Shown in pieces: positions 25,972 to 33,499 of a stretch of 33,933 nt of DNA. Made by a program: the position numbers and the translations under genes. The notes beneath the pieces were generated by a model. It was given only the letters and a program-made list of their open reading frames with translations. It made no database searches and had not been told where the DNA came from. Every line of letters starts with the position of its first letter. Positions within the stretch are counted from its first letter, which is position 1. Source of the stretch: Burkholderiales bacterium (GTDB lineage: Bacteria > Pseudomonadota > Gammaproteobacteria > Burkholderiales > Burkholderiaceae_C); the NCBI GenBank assembly GCA_016000195.1, contig JAECRO010000030.1, positions 1 to 33,933 of the forward strand, written 5' to 3'.

Positions 25972-26059
25972 CTACTTTTCCATATCCTAGATATTCAGCA
26001 AGGGCCGGGCAGGCGTTTGACTCGCCGTGCCCGGCGCCGTTTCGGCTCAGGTGGCCCGG

Positions 26060-28591
26060 TCAGCTATTGACCCAGCCTTCAGGATCCTGGCCACTGCTGC
26101 TTGGCACCGGCTGGCGCGATGCGCCCTTGCCTTTGCCACCGCCCTTGCCCGTCCTGGCGGCAGATCCATAGTCGTCTTCCCTGAAGCCTTCCACGGAATC
26201 AGCCCCCACCCGGTAGCCGCTGACTTCACTGGAAACCGGCCGTTCACGCGGCGGAACAGCTTGTCCAGAAGGCGGGGGCTGCGTTGTTGTTGACACGGGT
26301 TGTCCGGGCACCGCCACGGGAGGCTGAGCCACGGGGGTTGCCCCTGGAGGCGGTGGCGGCACGCCGGCACCGCCGGCAGTGAGCGTTTCCGGAATGCTCG
26401 GAGGCGCCACCGTCCCCGCGCCGCTTCCGCCCGCGCCGGTATCCAGGCCCTCGGCGGCACGCACCATGGCATCCGAGAACATTTCGCGCTGCGTCAAAGC
26501 GCGCTTGGTCACGCCGGGGTCGTCAGACATGGGCACGTTGATCATGATCGCGCCGTTGCCGATGGCGTTCTCCCACGGGCCGGTCCAGGCCTGGCCCTTG
26601 GTCGTCAGCGTGCCGCGCACCGTGACATTGACGCGGTACTGGTAGTCGGTCTTGAAGTCGTTCTGGCCGGTGTAGATACGCCAGAAGCGCGGCTCCAGCT
26701 GGTCGGACGACAGGAACCTGAAACGCGTGACCTTGTCGGCGCGGTTCTTGCCGTCGGCACGCTGGCCCTTGGCACGCATTTCCACCTCGATGATCTCGGC
26801 GGTGGACTGGAGTTCGACGCTCAGCGCAATCGGCCCCACGTCCAGCGTGCCGGCCGAATCGGCGCGCGCTTCCATGATGTTGTCGTTCGACAGCGTGCCG
26901 TTGGCGCCGGGGTCCAGGTCAATCACGTTTTGCTCAACATCGATGTGGAAGAAAGGAAACTCGCTTTCGGTCGGCGGCTCCAGCAGGTGGATCTTGCGCT
27001 TCATGTAGGTGGCGTCGGGTTCCCACGAAGCGGGCGGATTCGAGACCTCGCCCTTGCGCCACTGGATCCAGACCGGGCGGAAGGTGATGTCGGGCGAATC
27101 GCTCTTCTGGAAGGTGGTGGGCTTCCAGGTAATCGAGCCGCGTGAATCGGGATAACCGACCTGCGCCGAGACAAACGCCACCGGCTCGCCGGCCCAGTTG
27201 CGCGCCTTGTCGGGCCAGTTGACCACCGGCTTGACGATGCGGAACAGCTTGCGGCTGAGCTCGCCCAGCACCAGGCGCTGGAAGTACTTGCCCTCGGCCT
27301 TGGGATCGTTCTTGATCTCGTTGTAGAAGCCTTCGAGCGAACTCGAAATCGTGTGCGGCTGGTTGTAGCGGAAGTAGCGCGTCTCCTCGTAGGCCAGGTT
27401 GAGCTGGGTCTCGTCGCGCCGGAACTTCAGCGCCACGCCCGCGCCGTAGCCGAACAGCGCGCCGAAAATGCCGCCGCCCGAACTCGATGCCTGGGCCGGC
27501 TCGACCTGCGGCGGGGGCGGGTCGAAAATCACCTTCTTGGCCTGCTCGGTGAACTGCTGCACGATCATGTCGATGCGCTGGTTGATCATCTTCTCCATTT
27601 CCTGCGCGCCCGGCATGGTGCCGTCGATATCGACCTCGACCTTGATGTCGCCCTTGATGCGCAGGTTGTTGAACTCGGCCTTGATGTCGGCGGAGAACCA
27701 CAGATAGCGGGCGTTCATATGCGCCGAGAAATGCTGGAAGATGCGGTCCCAGCTGCCGGTGATCTTCACCCGCATGAGCTGCGACCACATCGGCATGACC
27801 AGGTTTTGCGTCACGAACAGCGGGCTGTAGGTGCCGTGAAAGCCGGCCCAGACGATTTCGCTCGGAATCGGCCCGATCACGCCGCCATAGGCGTTCTCGC
27901 CGCCGGTGATGGAGCCCGGGCCGCTGCCCTGGATGCGCCAGGCCCAGGCGTCAAGCTGCGTGCCGCGAAACTCGCGGCCATGGGGCACCGGCGCCCAGGC
28001 CGAGCGCGACCCGAGCTGCATGAAGTCGCGGCTGCGCGGCCCTTCAGGAACGCCAGGCTCGCCGCCGTCAGTGGGCGCGGGGTTGCCGCCGCCGGCATCG
28101 CCCCCGATGTTTGGCGTGGCGCCGGAAGCATCGGGCGCCAGGCTGGAGATGACAGTCTGGTTGGCCGTGATGGGCGCAATGCGAATCTGCGGCGGGGTGT
28201 TGCTGCGCAGCCCCCAGTATTTGTCGTTGCGTCCACTGAAGCGTTCAAGAATCTGGGCTTCGGCCTGCTTCAGCACGCTGGGAGGAAAGCGCGACGTGGT
28301 CGTCAGCGACAGCACACCGCCTGAAGTCTCTCCTTTTTCAATGCCGGCGGTGCTTTCATCAAAGACACCGACAAAGTGAATGTGGCGGAACTTGAAATCG
28401 TTGGTGGCGGCGTTGCGCGCCAGCCGGACTTTTTCCGGAATGTAATAAAAGACGGGCGCTTTGCGCTCTCGCTGCAGCGCATCGTTGTTGCGATCCGGCA
28501 GGAAAAGCAGCGTATGCCCCTCCCCCGCTTCGTCCTGAATGACAAACTCTTCGAAGCCACCGGCATAAACCGGCCCTACAGGATCGGACAT
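26060..28591 (-). CDS. 843-aa protein of unknown function, first gene of the caspase-associated set
   Basis: I do not recognise this family. The start at 28591 is set by AGAGGAG eight bases upstream of an ATG (MSDPVGPVYAGGFEEFVI); an open frame reaches 28774 but lacks support. Residues 25-100 (LLFLPDRNND, APVFYYIPEKVRLARN, SGGVLSLTTTSRFPPSV) form a domain that resembles part of the 987-aa protein. A Gly/Pro/Asn-rich linker (about 125-165) follows, then a large beta-rich body with an alpha segment (about 325-360). One short glycine-rich hydrophobic stretch, GGGIFGALFGYGAGVAL, might touch a membrane. The last 130 residues are a proline/glycine-rich disordered tail ending GKGGGKGKGASRQ and DPEGWVNS. 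It heads a minus-strand set with the 987-aa protein and the caspase. Confidence 0.85.
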   Translation of the reverse strand: MSDPVGPVYAGGFEEFVIQDEAGEGHTLLFLPDRNNDALQRERKAPVFYYIPEKVRLARNAATNDFKFRHIHFVGVFDESTAGIEKGETSGGVLSLTTTSRFPPSVLKQAEAQILERFSGRNDKYWGLRSNTPPQIRIAPITANQTVISSLAPDASGATPNIGGDAGGGNPAPTDGGEPGVPEGPRSRDFMQLGSRSAWAPVPHGREFRGTQLDAWAWRIQGSGPGSITGGENAYGGVIGPIPSEIVWAGFHGTYSPLFVTQNLVMPMWSQLMRVKITGSWDRIFQHFSAHMNARYLWFSADIKAEFNNLRIKGDIKVEVDIDGTMPGAQEMEKMINQRIDMIVQQFTEQAKKVIFDPPPPQVEPAQASSSGGGIFGALFGYGAGVALKFRRDETQLNLAYEETRYFRYNQPHTISSSLEGFYNEIKNDPKAEGKYFQRLVLGELSRKLFRIVKPVVNWPDKARNWAGEPVAFVSAQVGYPDSRGSITWKPTTFQKSDSPDITFRPVWIQWRKGEVSNPPASWEPDATYMKRKIHLLEPPTESEFPFFHIDVEQNVIDLDPGANGTLSNDNIMEARADSAGTLDVGPIALSVELQSTAEIIEVEMRAKGQRADGKNRADKVTRFRFLSSDQLEPRFWRIYTGQNDFKTDYQYRVNVTVRGTLTTKGQAWTGPWENAIGNGAIMINVPMSDDPGVTKRALTQREMFSDAMVRAAEGLDTGAGGSGAGTVAPPSIPETLTAGGAGVPPPPPGATPVAQPPVAVPGQPVSTTTQPPPSGQAVPPRERPVSSEVSGYRVGADSVEGFREDDYGSAARTGKGGGKGKGASRQPVPSSSGQDPEGWVNS

Positions 28592-29086
28592 ATTGTGTTC
28601 TCCTCTGGTTGGTTCCAAAGCGCCCTGAAATTTGAGCGCCCGGTCATCACGAAGAAGGTCTTGGAAAGCGCGCCATTCATTCGCGATGCGCGCATTTATA
28701 CGTCCGCGCCACGCAGACCTCAATCGGCTGGGTGCCATGCAGGTTACAAACTGTCTTGCGCCTTGAATAACCACCCCTAATCAAACAACAAAATTCAGCA
28801 GAGCGCCTGATAAAGCGAATTTGTAAATTTTTATAAAAAACAAGCCATACGGCGGGCGACATGGACAAGCGGTCGTTCCGGCTGAGTTTTAGCTCAGCTT
28901 GAAACCTATGTTGCAATTTGCAGCAAAACAGCGCCATTTTTGAAACTTGACACTGTTCCGTCAAAAATGCAGGGTTTCCGGAAATGTCGCAGGCTTGATG
29001 CCTGTCAACACGGCGAATTGGCAACAGGTACAAGATGAAGACCGATCCATCCTTTTCCTGAAACTGAAACTGAAAGCAGACACGCC
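28592..29086. other. 495-bp intergenic region between divergent genes, AT-richer in its centre
   Basis: This gap separates the 843-aa gene (minus) from uspA (plus) and must carry the promoters of both. The centre (about 28770-28850) is much richer in A and T than its surroundings and includes runs of A and T, which suits a promoter or DNA-bending site. A TTGACA occurs at about 28947 on the plus strand but lacks a convincing -10 box at the right distance. No Fnr-type half-site pair, RNA gene or small ORF with a good start was recognised. Confidence 0.4.
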
Positions 29087-29527
29087 ATGTTCAAGCACAT
29101 TCTCCTCGCCACCGACGGCTCCGCAGCCTCCGAGCACGCAGCGCAAATTGCAACCGACATGGCCCGCGTCCACGGCGCCCGGCTGACGGCGCTTTATGTG
29201 GTGGACCCTTATCCCTACCTGGGCATCGGCGAGTCCAATCCGCTGGGGTTTCAGTCCTACATGACGGCGGCGCACGAAGACGCGGCGCAAGCGCATGCCA
29301 AAGTGGCCAAATTGTGCAGCCAGGGCGACGCGCCGGTGGCGCTGCAAGCGAGCATCTCGGAAGACCTGACCGCCTCGGAAGGCATTGTGCAAACCGCCAA
29401 GAACGAAGGCGCCGACCTCATCATCATGGGTTCACATGGCCGTACCGGCCTGGCGCGGCTGATGGTTGGCAGCGTGGTCGCCAAGGTATTGGCCACGGCA
29501 TCGGTCCCGGTGCTGGTCGTGCGTTAA
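29087..29527 (+). CDS. Universal stress protein, UspA family (ATP-binding type)
   Basis: A 146-aa cytoplasmic protein of the UspA fold. The N-terminus [16 protein letters not shown] carries the Asp of the nucleotide pocket. The C-terminal G-2x-G-9x-G-S motif is intact (G115, G118, G128, S129 in [18 protein letters not shown]), which marks the ATP-binding subgroup. Such proteins raise survival under starvation, hypoxia or oxidative stress through unclear mechanisms. It is followed 10 bp downstream by a DUF4389 membrane protein gene, so the two form a small operon. It is divergent from the caspase-associated set across 495 bp. Confidence 0.95.
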   Translation: MFKHILLATDGSAASEHAAQIATDMARVHGARLTALYVVDPYPYLGIGESNPLGFQSYMTAAHEDAAQAHAKVAKLCSQGDAPVALQASISEDLTASEGIVQTAKNEGADLIIMGSHGRTGLARLMVGSVVAKVLATASVPVLVVR

Positions 29528-29537
29528 GGAGGCCGCC

Positions 29538-29831
29538 ATGAACGACGAAATGCTCCTGCTCCCGCCGCCGCGCAAGCTGTGGGTGCGGGCACTGCTGATG
29601 ATTCTGCTGGCGGCGGCTTTTCAGCTCGCGGCATCGGTGTTGCTGTTCGTCGCCGTGGTGCAACTGGTGCTGGCCTTGACGACCGGCGCGCCCAATGCAC
29701 GCCTGCAGCAGCTTGGCCGCAGCCTGGGCCGCTACCTGGCGCAAATTGCCAGCTTTGAAAGCTTCGGCAGCGAAGCGCTGCCCTTCCCGTTCAGCGCATG
29801 GCCACCGGGCAACGGCCAAATCAGCCTCTAG
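29538..29831 (+). CDS. DUF4389 family small membrane protein
   Basis: A 97-aa protein with one long or two closely spaced hydrophobic segments (about residues 18-50, VRALLMILLAAAFQLAASVL and beyond), followed by the family hallmark GRSLGRYLAQIASF and a PFPFSAWP C-terminal motif. DUF4389 proteins are short membrane proteins of unknown function, frequent in proteobacteria. The start is fixed by a perfect AAGGAGG (29526-29532) overlapping the uspA stop. Co-transcription with uspA suggests a stress-linked membrane role; nothing more can be said. Confidence 0.85.
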   Translation: MNDEMLLLPPPRKLWVRALLMILLAAAFQLAASVLLFVAVVQLVLALTTGAPNARLQQLGRSLGRYLAQIASFESFGSEALPFPFSAWPPGNGQISL

Positions 29832-29967
29832 CAGTTAGTTCCATCAAAGTTATTGCGCATTAAACGACGCCAAGATCAAACTTGTGCCATCGAAAAATGA
29901 CAGGCGATGCGTTGATTTTCATGGGTGATGCGTTTTTGCGGTAAATTGTGAGTCATTTGACCCTCTA

Positions 29968-30009
29968 GCGCATGTGCATCGGGCACAAACCGCTATTTAT
30001 TTAGTAGCA
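29968..30009. repeat. Intergenic hairpin repeat, member 5, abutting a start codon
   Basis: A 42-bp segment whose reverse complement aligns with 16944-16988 (TGCTA...AATAGC, then TTTGTGCCCG...GCGC). The last base lies two positions before the ATG of the CoA transferase gene, so the repeat occupies the place where a Shine-Dalgarno is expected. Confidence 0.55.
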
Positions 30010-30010
30010 A

Positions 30011-30910
30011 ATGACAACCACCACAGCCCCAGCCATCCAGCCTGTCCAGCCCTTTCAACCCCTTCAAGGCGTCCGCATCCTGAGCCTGGCGCTCAACCTG
30101 CCCGGCCCGGCCGCGCTGATGCGATGCCGCCAGATGGGCGCCGCCTGCCTGAAGCTCGAACCGCCGGGCGGCGACCCGATGCAGCAGTACAACCCGGCCG
30201 CTTACCGCCAGCTGCATGAAAACATCGAGCTGCTGACGGCGGACCTGAAAACCGAGGCGGGCCAGCAGCAACTGCACCGCGAACTGGCGCAAGCCGACGT
30301 GCTGATCACCTCGTTCCGCCCTTCCGCGCTGGTCAAGCTGGAGCTGACGTGGCAGGCGCTGCACCGGCAGCACCCGCAACTGAGCCAGATTGCCATCTTC
30401 GGCGCGCCCGGCGAACGCGCCGAAGAAGCCGGTCACGACCTGACTTACGTGGCTGAAAGCGGTCTGATCACCGGCCTGGACTTGCCCGCCACGCTCTACG
30501 CCGACATGGGCGGCTCGCTGATGGCCAGCGAAGCGGTGCTGCAGGCCGTGATGCACCAGCGCAGCCAGGGCGCAGGCGCTTACCTCGAAATCGCCCTGTC
30601 CAGCGCGGCGGGCTACCTCGCCCTGCCCCGCGCCTGGGGCCTGACCCAGCCGGGCGCGGCCATCGGCGGCGGCCACGCCGGCTACCGCGTCTATCCGTGC
30701 CAGGATGGCCGCGTGGCGCTGGCCGCGCTGGAGCCCCATTTCGCGCTCAGGCTGTGCGCGGCGGCGGGGATTTCCATGCCCGGCATTCAGACGATGCTTG
30801 AGCCCGCCACGCACGAGGCGGTGGCCGCCTTTTTGCTGACGCGCACACGCCGGGAACTCGATGCGCTGGCGGTGGAGAAGGATATTCCGCTGTGTACGCT
30901 GGGGGATTGA
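30011..30910 (+). CDS. CaiB/BaiF-type (family III) CoA transferase, short form
   Basis: A 299-aa protein with the family III CoA-transferase pattern: LQGVRILSLALNLPGPAALM at the start, MGAACLKLEPPGGDPM, then ADVLITSFRPSALVKL. The conserved catalytic aspartate is probably Asp143 in AGHDLTYVAESG. Family members move CoA between carboxylic acids or racemise alpha-methylacyl-CoA; relatives of this type are annotated as alpha-methylacyl-CoA racemase-like. At 299 aa it is clearly shorter than the usual 360-400, yet it ends with the normal terminal motif (AVEKDIPLCTLGD), so loops are missing rather than the end. No Shine-Dalgarno precedes the ATG, because a repeat lies there. Substrate unknown. Confidence 0.8.
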   Translation: MTTTTAPAIQPVQPFQPLQGVRILSLALNLPGPAALMRCRQMGAACLKLEPPGGDPMQQYNPAAYRQLHENIELLTADLKTEAGQQQLHRELAQADVLITSFRPSALVKLELTWQALHRQHPQLSQIAIFGAPGERAEEAGHDLTYVAESGLITGLDLPATLYADMGGSLMASEAVLQAVMHQRSQGAGAYLEIALSSAAGYLALPRAWGLTQPGAAIGGGHAGYRVYPCQDGRVALAALEPHFALRLCAAAGISMPGIQTMLEPATHEAVAAFLLTRTRRELDALAVEKDIPLCTLGD

Positions 30911-30940
30911 GGCGGGCGGCATTTTTTTGATCACCAGCAG

Positions 30941-30986
30941 CGAAGTTTTTTCTGGCTGAAAATGTCTTTTCAAAGTAAAAACTTCG
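30941..30986. promoter_or_regulatory. Inverted repeat in the leader of the Fic gene
   Basis: Perfect 10-bp arms (30941-30950, CGAAGTTTTT; 30977-30986, AAAAACTTCG) are separated by 26 bp, ending 15 bases before the fic start codon. It may be an operator, or an RNA hairpin that limits translation. AT-rich compared with its surroundings. Confidence 0.5.
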
Positions 30987-31001
30987 GCAAAGAAAGAAAA
31001 A

Positions 31002-32537
31002 ATGTCCAACCGCCTGCTGGGGTATGAATTTCTGAAGGATCACCTCAAGCTGAGTGCTTTTCCATGCGCGCGTCCGGCCCGTGTCGGCAGCGTCACCAAG
31101 GTCGTGCAGCGTGCCGACGGCCTGGAAGTGCCCGCCAGCGTGGCGCCAAGCTCGCAAGATCCGCTGGAGCACATCCTGTTCGCCCTCAAGCATGAGGGCG
31201 TCAATCTGCAAATTCTGGCCCAGTGCCTGCCGCGCATCGACGCTGGCCCGCTCATCGAAGCCTTCCGCAGCACGCCGGCCAGCAAATACATGCGCATCGC
31301 GGCCTATCTGTGGGAGCAATTCAACGGGCGGGAACTCGAAAATGTCCCCCAAGCCATCGGCCCCTACGTTCCCCTGTTCGACCCGCGCCAATACCTGACG
31401 GGTAAGCCACGGCGCAACAGCAAATGGCGCGTGGATTTCAATGGCTTGGGCTCGCTGCGGTTTTGCCCCACCGTCGAGCGCACCAGCGCCATCGCGGCCT
31501 TGCTGGCGCAGGACACGCTTGGCCGCGCCCAGGCGTTCATCGAAGGCATGAAGCAAGAAACACTGGACCGGACCATGAGCTGGTCCTATCTGAGCGAGAC
31601 CGAAAGCTCCTTCGCCATCGAGCGGGAAAAGCCAAGCGCCAGCAAGGCCGAAGCCTTCGCCCAATTGCTCATGCAGGCCCGCGAAAGCACGCCGATGACC
31701 GAAAAATACCTGGTGAACCTGCAAAACCTGGCCGTCACCAACCCCCTGGACCGCGCCCTGGAATTTCGCAATCGACAGAACTGGCTGCGCGGCCCCGGCA
31801 GCGGCGTGCTGGGCATCACCTATGTGCCGCCAGCGCCGGAGCTGGTGCCGGAATTGATGCAGGCCATCATGGACATGCTCAATGACCCGGACCCTGTACA
31901 GAGTCCACTGGTCATCGGTGCCTTGACCAGTTTTGCTTTCGTCTTTGTCCATCCCTTCATGGACGGCAACGGCCGCCTGTCGCGCTTTCTGTTTCACAAG
32001 GCGGTTTGCCAGTCCGAAGTCCTGAAACAGGGGCTGGTGCTGCCGATTTCCATCGCCATGAAACGCAACGAAGACCAGTACCTGCAGGCACTGAAATCAT
32101 TCTCAGCCCCGGCCCGGCGGCTCTGGGACGTGCTGATGATTGACGATGAGCATTTCGAGTTCACCTTCAAAGGCGACCCGTCGATTTACCGCTACTGGGA
32201 TGCAACGCCCTGTGTCGAGTTTGGCCTGCGCATGGCCGAGCAGTCGCTGGAAGTCGATTTGCGGCAGGAGACCGAGTATCTGCGCAACTATGACGCCATT
32301 GCCCGCCAGGTCAACGAGCGCATTGACCTGAACAGCAACACCCTGGCGCTGATGGTGCGCCTGTGCCTGCAAAACGAGGGGCGTTTTTCGAGCGGCAAGC
32401 GCAAGGCTTTTCTGAGCAAAGGCTACAGCGCGGAAATGCTGGCGGTGGTTGAGTCCGTGGCGGCTGGCGTGCTCGCGGGCCGGGCGGATGACGGGAAGGC
32501 GGATGATGAGATAGATATTCCGCCTTATCGGGCTTGA
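31002..32537 (+). CDS. Fic-domain protein (predicted AMP transferase or related nucleotidyl transferase)
   Basis: A 511-aa protein with a central Fic domain. The active-site loop is HPFMDGNGRLSR (residues 317-328), which keeps the catalytic His317, the acidic Asp321, and the GN and Arg of the HxFx(D/E)GNxxxR consensus. Such enzymes usually attach AMP from ATP to hydroxyl side chains of target proteins. Upstream, SYLSETESSFAIER (about 195-208) looks like the N-terminal inhibitory helix of class II Fic proteins, (S/T)xxxE(G/N), with Glu207 present but Arg instead of Gly/Asn after it. Residues 1-190 hold an extra N-terminal domain, and 380-511 a C-terminal helical region, perhaps a winged-helix DNA-binding domain. 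It stands alone, with no small antitoxin gene adjacent. Confidence 0.92.
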   Translation: MSNRLLGYEFLKDHLKLSAFPCARPARVGSVTKVVQRADGLEVPASVAPSSQDPLEHILFALKHEGVNLQILAQCLPRIDAGPLIEAFRSTPASKYMRIAAYLWEQFNGRELENVPQAIGPYVPLFDPRQYLTGKPRRNSKWRVDFNGLGSLRFCPTVERTSAIAALLAQDTLGRAQAFIEGMKQETLDRTMSWSYLSETESSFAIEREKPSASKAEAFAQLLMQARESTPMTEKYLVNLQNLAVTNPLDRALEFRNRQNWLRGPGSGVLGITYVPPAPELVPELMQAIMDMLNDPDPVQSPLVIGALTSFAFVFVHPFMDGNGRLSRFLFHKAVCQSEVLKQGLVLPISIAMKRNEDQYLQALKSFSAPARRLWDVLMIDDEHFEFTFKGDPSIYRYWDATPCVEFGLRMAEQSLEVDLRQETEYLRNYDAIARQVNERIDLNSNTLALMVRLCLQNEGRFSSGKRKAFLSKGYSAEMLAVVESVAAGVLAGRADDGKADDEIDIPPYRA

Positions 32538-32643
32538 TGGCGCAATCTCGGTGTTGGACACCCATCCGACTAAATAAATTTGTCGCTACCGCGTCCCCAA
32601 GATCGGATGTACTGCCGTGTAGACGGGCGGCATTGGAAGTTAG

Positions 32644-33432
32644 TTAAGAAGAGACGGTAGCCCTCTTAATCCTCAGCACGTCCCACTCATCGAACGAAAT
32701 ACGTGACCGCGCTATCGTAAACCCGCGCACTTCATCGGGTGACGGTAGTCTTCCAATCAAGCTGGGCCTCAGCCGGTCATAAAACTCCAATTTATCCGCG
32801 TTGTATCGGTAGGTGTTTTCTTGATTGGAGACAAGATTTCGCTCCTTGAAACGCTGAAATCTAGGCGTGTCATTCACCAAAAATTTGGTGATTCGTACCA
32901 GATCAGGTTCACTGGTAGCGTCAAACCCACTGAACTTGACCTCACGTGACTCGGGCTGCTTTCCCACTTCGCGCAGCGCCACTTCGCCCTCCGTGTCAGC
33001 AAGCACAACCGCCCGTTGCTCGTCGGTGAAACCCTCATAAGCACGCTCAAAGACATCCCACATTTCAAGCGTTTTCAAAGCAAATTGGACGAGTTCCGCC
33101 TCATCTGAGGACGTCGAAGGCAAAGTGTAGAGGGAGCCCATTTCCAAATCGGCGACCCACTGGTTTCCAGTGATAAAACCATTGAGCATGACATTGATCT
33201 GCTCTACAGGAGCACCAAGGTGCCGAAAAAGATTCCCCATAAGCGCCATCAAGGTCTTCTCGCCATCGCTAAATCGCAAATGACTGCTGACTGTGGAACT
33301 CAGTCCACGCTCAATCAGCACCCGAACTGCGTGCGCACGAGATGTGCCAGCCATGTTGGCATCGCGCCAAGCATCGATGGCATAGGCAGTCCTCTCGTCA
33401 AGTCGCATTTCAAAACGTTCTGTTTTAGTCAT
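32644..33432 (-). CDS. YfbU-domain protein with N-terminal ribbon-helix-helix-like segment
   Basis: A protein of about 262 aa. The C-terminal two thirds match the YfbU domain (KTLEMWDVFERAYE, then VKFSGFDATSEPDLVRITKF and ADKLEFYDRLRP), whose function is not established. The first 45 residues (KTERFEMRLDERTAYAIDAW, then AHAVRVLIERGL) read like a ribbon-helix-helix DNA-binding segment, so the protein may regulate transcription or its own gene. I chose the ATG at 33432, because the longer frame begins at a TTG. The gene has about 50% GC against 60% or more around it, a sign of recent acquisition. It is convergent with fic and lies downstream of the ygiQ-like gene on the same strand. Confidence 0.75.
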   Translation of the reverse strand: MTKTERFEMRLDERTAYAIDAWRDANMAGTSRAHAVRVLIERGLSSTVSSHLRFSDGEKTLMALMGNLFRHLGAPVEQINVMLNGFITGNQWVADLEMGSLYTLPSTSSDEAELVQFALKTLEMWDVFERAYEGFTDEQRAVVLADTEGEVALREVGKQPESREVKFSGFDATSEPDLVRITKFLVNDTPRFQRFKERNLVSNQENTYRYNADKLEFYDRLRPSLIGRLPSPDEVRGFTIARSRISFDEWDVLRIKRATVSS

Positions 33433-33461
33433 CGTTATCACCAATCCGTAAGTTGTCCGGC

Positions 33462-33499
33462 ATCATACCGTACAAACTACGTAGCGATAAAATTATCGC
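33462..33499 (-). promoter_or_regulatory. Candidate promoter with overlapping palindrome for the YfbU-domain gene
   Basis: On the minus strand, TTATCG (33485-33490) and TATGAT (33462-33467) are separated by exactly 17 bases. The -35 element lies inside an inverted repeat with 7-bp arms (GCGATAA/TTATCGC, 33484-33499) that also spans the stop codon of the upstream gene. This is the right place for an autorepressor operator. Confidence 0.45.

Noticed and set aside
29900-29945. TTGAT half-sites resembling an Fnr/Anr box before the CoA transferase gene
   Set aside because: The second half-site ATCAA is missing at the four-base spacing.
32548-32566. GGTGT...ACACC hairpin after the fic stop as a terminator
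   Set aside because: Only a 5-bp stem with no T-run; too weak to call.
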